Shown: positions 5,062 to 6,916 of the stretch, in pieces
Layout: each line of letters begins with the position of its first letter
Numbering within the stretch: the first letter of the stretch is position 1
Assembly (NCBI GenBank): GCA_025966255.1
Contig: JAOPVG010000461.1
Coordinates: 1-6,916 of the forward strand
Direction: 5' to 3'
Source of the DNA: Jatrophihabitans sp.
GTDB taxonomy: Bacteria > Actinomycetota > Actinomycetes > Mycobacteriales > Jatrophihabitantaceae
Length of the DNA: 6,916 nt
The notes under the pieces: model-generated
Told to the model about the DNA's origin: nothing
The model's database searches: none
Seen by the model: only the letters and a program-made list of their open reading frames with translations
Made by a program: the position numbers and the translations under genes

Positions 5062-6276
5062 ATGAATTTCGACCCGTCGGAGACGGCGCGGAACTACCTC
5101 GACCGGCTCGAGGAGTTCATGACCGAATTCGTGTACCCCGCCGAGGAGGTCTATGCGCAGCAGCGCGCGCAGGCAGGGCCCGACGACCACGAACTGCCTC
5201 CTGTCGTCGAGGACCTGAAGCGGGAGGCGCGGCGCCGCGGCCTGTGGAATCTGTTCCTCCCGGACGCTGCGGGGTTGGGAAATCTGGACTACGCGCCGCT
5301 GGCCGAGTTGACCGGGCGCTCTCCGTATCTCGCCCCGGAGGCGTTGAACTGTGCTGCGCCAGACACCGGGAACATGGAGTTGCTTCATCTGTTCGGCAGC
5401 GACGAACAGAAGGCGCGGTGGTTGGCGCCACTGCTGGATGGCGTGATCCGCTCCGGGTTCTCGATGACGGAGCCGAGTGTCGCGTCCTCCGATGCACGGA
5501 ACATCGCGACGTCCATCGTGCGCGACGGTGGCGACTACGTGGTCAACGGCACCAAGTGGTGGACCACCGGTGCGGCCGACCCGCGGTGCAAGGTCCTCAT
5601 CGTCATGGGCAAGTCCGATCCTTCGGCCGCGACGTATCGGCAGCAGTCGATGATCCTTGTACCGGTCGACGCGCCTGGTGTGCGGATCGTCCGCAACCTG
5701 CCGGTGTTCGGCTACTCCGATCAGCACGGGCATTGCGAGATCGAGTTCAGCGACGTTCGAGTACCGGCAACCAATCTGCTCGGCCAGGAGGGCGCCGGCT
5801 TCGCGATGGCTCAGGCGCGGCTGGGTCCGGGGCGCATCCACCACTCCATGCGAGCGGTCGGAATGGCTGAGCGGGCGCTGGAACTGATGTGTGCTCGGGC
5901 TGTCAGCCGGACGGCATTCGGCAAGCCGCTCGCGGCCCAGGGCGTCGTCCGGCAGCAGATCGCCGAGTCGCGGATGGAGATCGAGCAGGTGCGCCTGTTG
6001 GTCCTCAAGGCCGCGTGGCTGATCGACCGGCACGGCGCAAAAGGTGCCGCGACCGAGATCGCTGCGATCAAGGTGATGGCCCCACGGGTGGCCGAGCGGG
6101 TGCTCGACCGCGCGATCCAGGTTCATGGCGGTGCAGGAGTCAGCGCCGACTTCCCGCTCGCCCGGATGTGGGCGACCGCGCGGATCTTGCGGATCGCGGA
6201 CGGACCGGACGAGGTGCACATTCGCAGCGTCGCCCGGACCGAACTTGCGCGATACGCCGAATCGGTACGGGCGTAG
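5062..6276 (+). CDS. Acyl-CoA dehydrogenase, ACAD10/11-FadE2 type
   Basis: FAD-dependent acyl-CoA dehydrogenase of 404 residues, matching the single-domain bacterial members of the ACAD10/11 (FadE2) group. It introduces an alpha-beta double bond into a CoA thioester and passes electrons to ETF. N-terminal helical domain about 1-130; beta domain with FSMTEP at 133-138 and KWWTTGAADPRCK at 165-177 (FAD/substrate contacts); C-terminal helical domain with RTAFGKPL at 283-290 and the FAD-binding QVHGGAGV at 353-360. At the usual MCAD catalytic Glu position the sequence is IADGPDEVH, with Asp380 in place of Glu, a feature of this subgroup as I recall. The start has a strong GGGAGG ribosome site. 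It is divergent from the esterase and followed 128 bp later by the KstR2-like gene. Being a homologous single polypeptide, it differs from the two-subunit steroid FadE pairs (FadE26/27, FadE28/29). Substrate unknown. Confidence 0.92.
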   Translation: MNFDPSETARNYLDRLEEFMTEFVYPAEEVYAQQRAQAGPDDHELPPVVEDLKREARRRGLWNLFLPDAAGLGNLDYAPLAELTGRSPYLAPEALNCAAPDTGNMELLHLFGSDEQKARWLAPLLDGVIRSGFSMTEPSVASSDARNIATSIVRDGGDYVVNGTKWWTTGAADPRCKVLIVMGKSDPSAATYRQQSMILVPVDAPGVRIVRNLPVFGYSDQHGHCEIEFSDVRVPATNLLGQEGAGFAMAQARLGPGRIHHSMRAVGMAERALELMCARAVSRTAFGKPLAAQGVVRQQIAESRMEIEQVRLLVLKAAWLIDRHGAKGAATEIAAIKVMAPRVAERVLDRAIQVHGGAGVSADFPLARMWATARILRIADGPDEVHIRSVARTELARYAESVRA

Positions 6277-6404
6277 CGCATCAGGTCCGCCGTTGTCATG
6301 ACCCGGTACCAGTAGTCTGGCGCGCGGACGGTGCGTGCGCAGGACCCGCTCCCGCCCCGACACGTCGGAGTACCAGCCCGCGCCGAAGGTGAGTGGAAGC
6401 GTCG
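6277..6404 (+). promoter_or_regulatory. Intergenic region upstream of the KstR2-like gene
   Basis: These 128 bp hold no gene I can support. A possible -10 TAGTCT (6313-6318) follows TTGTCA (6293-6298) at 14 bases, which is short for a standard promoter. An imperfect palindrome CCGACACGTCGG (6357-6368) lies 36 bp before the ATG, and GTACCAG occurs twice (6306-6312, 6370-6376). I find no KstR2-type site here, although KstR2 controls its own gene in mycobacteria. GGAAG (6395-6399) is the ribosome site for the TetR gene. Confidence 0.4.
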
Positions 6405-6916
6405 ATGCCAGAGCCCCGAAACCGTCGCGACCTGATCCTCGACAAGTCAGCGCAGCTGTTCGCGAGTAAAGGCGTCGCCGCGACCACGGTTCGCGAGATC
6501 GCCGACAGCGTCGGCATGCTCTCCGGCAGTCTCTACCATCACTTCGAATCCAAGGACGCGATAGTCGACGAGCTGCTGCGGCGCTACCTGCAGGACCTGC
6601 GCGGTCGATATCGCACGGTCGCGAAGCAGGACCTGGGCGCACGCGCCCGGATCGACGCCCTGGTGCATGCCTCGATGCAGACGGTCGAGGCGCATCCGTA
6701 CGCGACCGAGATCTACCAGAACGATTTCAATCTGCTGCGCGATCAACCTCGCTTCCGTTACCTGAAGACCACGGCCAACGAGGTGCAAAGGACATGGCTC
6801 GACGCGCTGAACGCCGGGCGCGAGGAAGGCGTGTTCAGGTCGGACATCGACCCGCACACCCTCTACCGCATCATCCGCGACGTCGTCTGGTTGTCGGTGC
6901 GGTGGTACCGCCCGAA
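6405..6916 (+). CDS. TetR-family repressor, KstR2-like (3' end outside window)
   Basis: The first 170 residues of a TetR regulator; the family member it resembles, KstR2, has about 200, so about 30 are missing. The helix-turn-helix spans roughly 8-50, with TTVREIADSVGMLSGSLYHHF at its core, and SGSLYHHFxSK is close to KstR2. The ligand domain includes QPRFRYL near 114-120, LNAGREEGVF and LYRIIRDVVWLSVRWYRP at 153-170. In M. tuberculosis KstR2 (Rv3557c) Arg162, Trp166 and Arg170 lie in the corresponding helix and take part in HIP-CoA binding, as I recall; here they correspond to Arg158, Trp162 and Arg166, all kept. It would act as a repressor released by a steroid-derived CoA thioester. The ATG at 6405 has GGAAG five bases upstream. 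It might be the organism's KstR2 or a paralogue with a related ligand; I cannot decide, so I give no symbol. Confidence 0.9.
   Translation, partial: MPEPRNRRDLILDKSAQLFASKGVAATTVREIADSVGMLSGSLYHHFESKDAIVDELLRRYLQDLRGRYRTVAKQDLGARARIDALVHASMQTVEAHPYATEIYQNDFNLLRDQPRFRYLKTTANEVQRTWLDALNAGREEGVFRSDIDPHTLYRIIRDVVWLSVRWYRP

Noticed and set aside
6357..6368. CCGACACGTCGG as the operator of the KstR2-like gene
   Set aside because: It does not resemble the KstR2 site, and short GC-rich palindromes are expected by chance at this base composition; noted in the region entry only.
5038..6642. A 534-codon open frame on the minus strand, antisense to the acyl-CoA dehydrogenase and the start of the TetR gene
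   Set aside because: It is Arg/Pro/His-rich with no recognisable domain, and it runs through a clear promoter and two genes with full motifs. High GC removes stop codons from antisense frames.

Overview
This is GC-rich DNA with strong G/C preference at third codon positions, dense gene packing and GTG starts. The proteins look like those of mycolic-acid actinobacteria (Mycobacterium, Rhodococcus, Gordonia or Nocardia type). The genus cannot be fixed from the window. Two proteins point to steroid catabolism: the flavin enzyme at the left edge reads like IpdC, and the TetR regulator at the right edge reads like KstR2. In M. tuberculosis and Rhodococcus both belong to the pathway that breaks down the steroid C/D rings (the HIP, or hydrindane propanoate, pathway). 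These family assignments rest on recalled sequences, not on a search.

Layout, left to right: (1) 1-1022 (+), IpdC-like nitronate-monooxygenase-family flavoprotein, cut at its 5' end. (2) 1036-1824 (-), short-chain dehydrogenase/reductase (SDR). (3) 1878-3059 (-), luciferase-like flavin monooxygenase, upstream of the SDR and probably in one operon with it. (4) 3152-4057 (+), IclR-type regulator, divergent from the monooxygenase across a small AT-rich region with two CTGTATAC boxes. (5) 4047-4991 (-), alpha/beta hydrolase of the hormone-sensitive-lipase type, overlapping the IclR gene tail to tail by 11 bp. (6) 5062-6276 (+), acyl-CoA dehydrogenase of the ACAD10/11-FadE2 type, divergent from the hydrolase. 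(7) 6405-6916 (+), KstR2-like TetR regulator, cut at its 3' end. No RNA genes, mobile elements or CRISPR arrays were seen.

Inferred function: a catabolic island for a cyclic, probably steroid- or terpenoid-derived compound. An SDR (alcohol to ketone), a luciferase-like monooxygenase (possible oxygen insertion or hydroxylation), a hydrolase (ester or lactone opening), an acyl-CoA dehydrogenase and an IpdC-like enzyme would make a coherent route into CoA-ester metabolism. The enzyme order is inference.

Two control circuits seem to meet here. Sites one base away from the KstR2 consensus (AnCAAGnnCTTGnT, from memory) lie between the hydrolase and acyl-CoA dehydrogenase genes (5012-5025) and just upstream of the SDR (1881-1894). 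A different paired element (3071-3106) lies between the IclR and monooxygenase genes. The combination of a KstR2-like circuit with a locally IclR-controlled luciferase-like monooxygenase is the most interesting aspect of the window.
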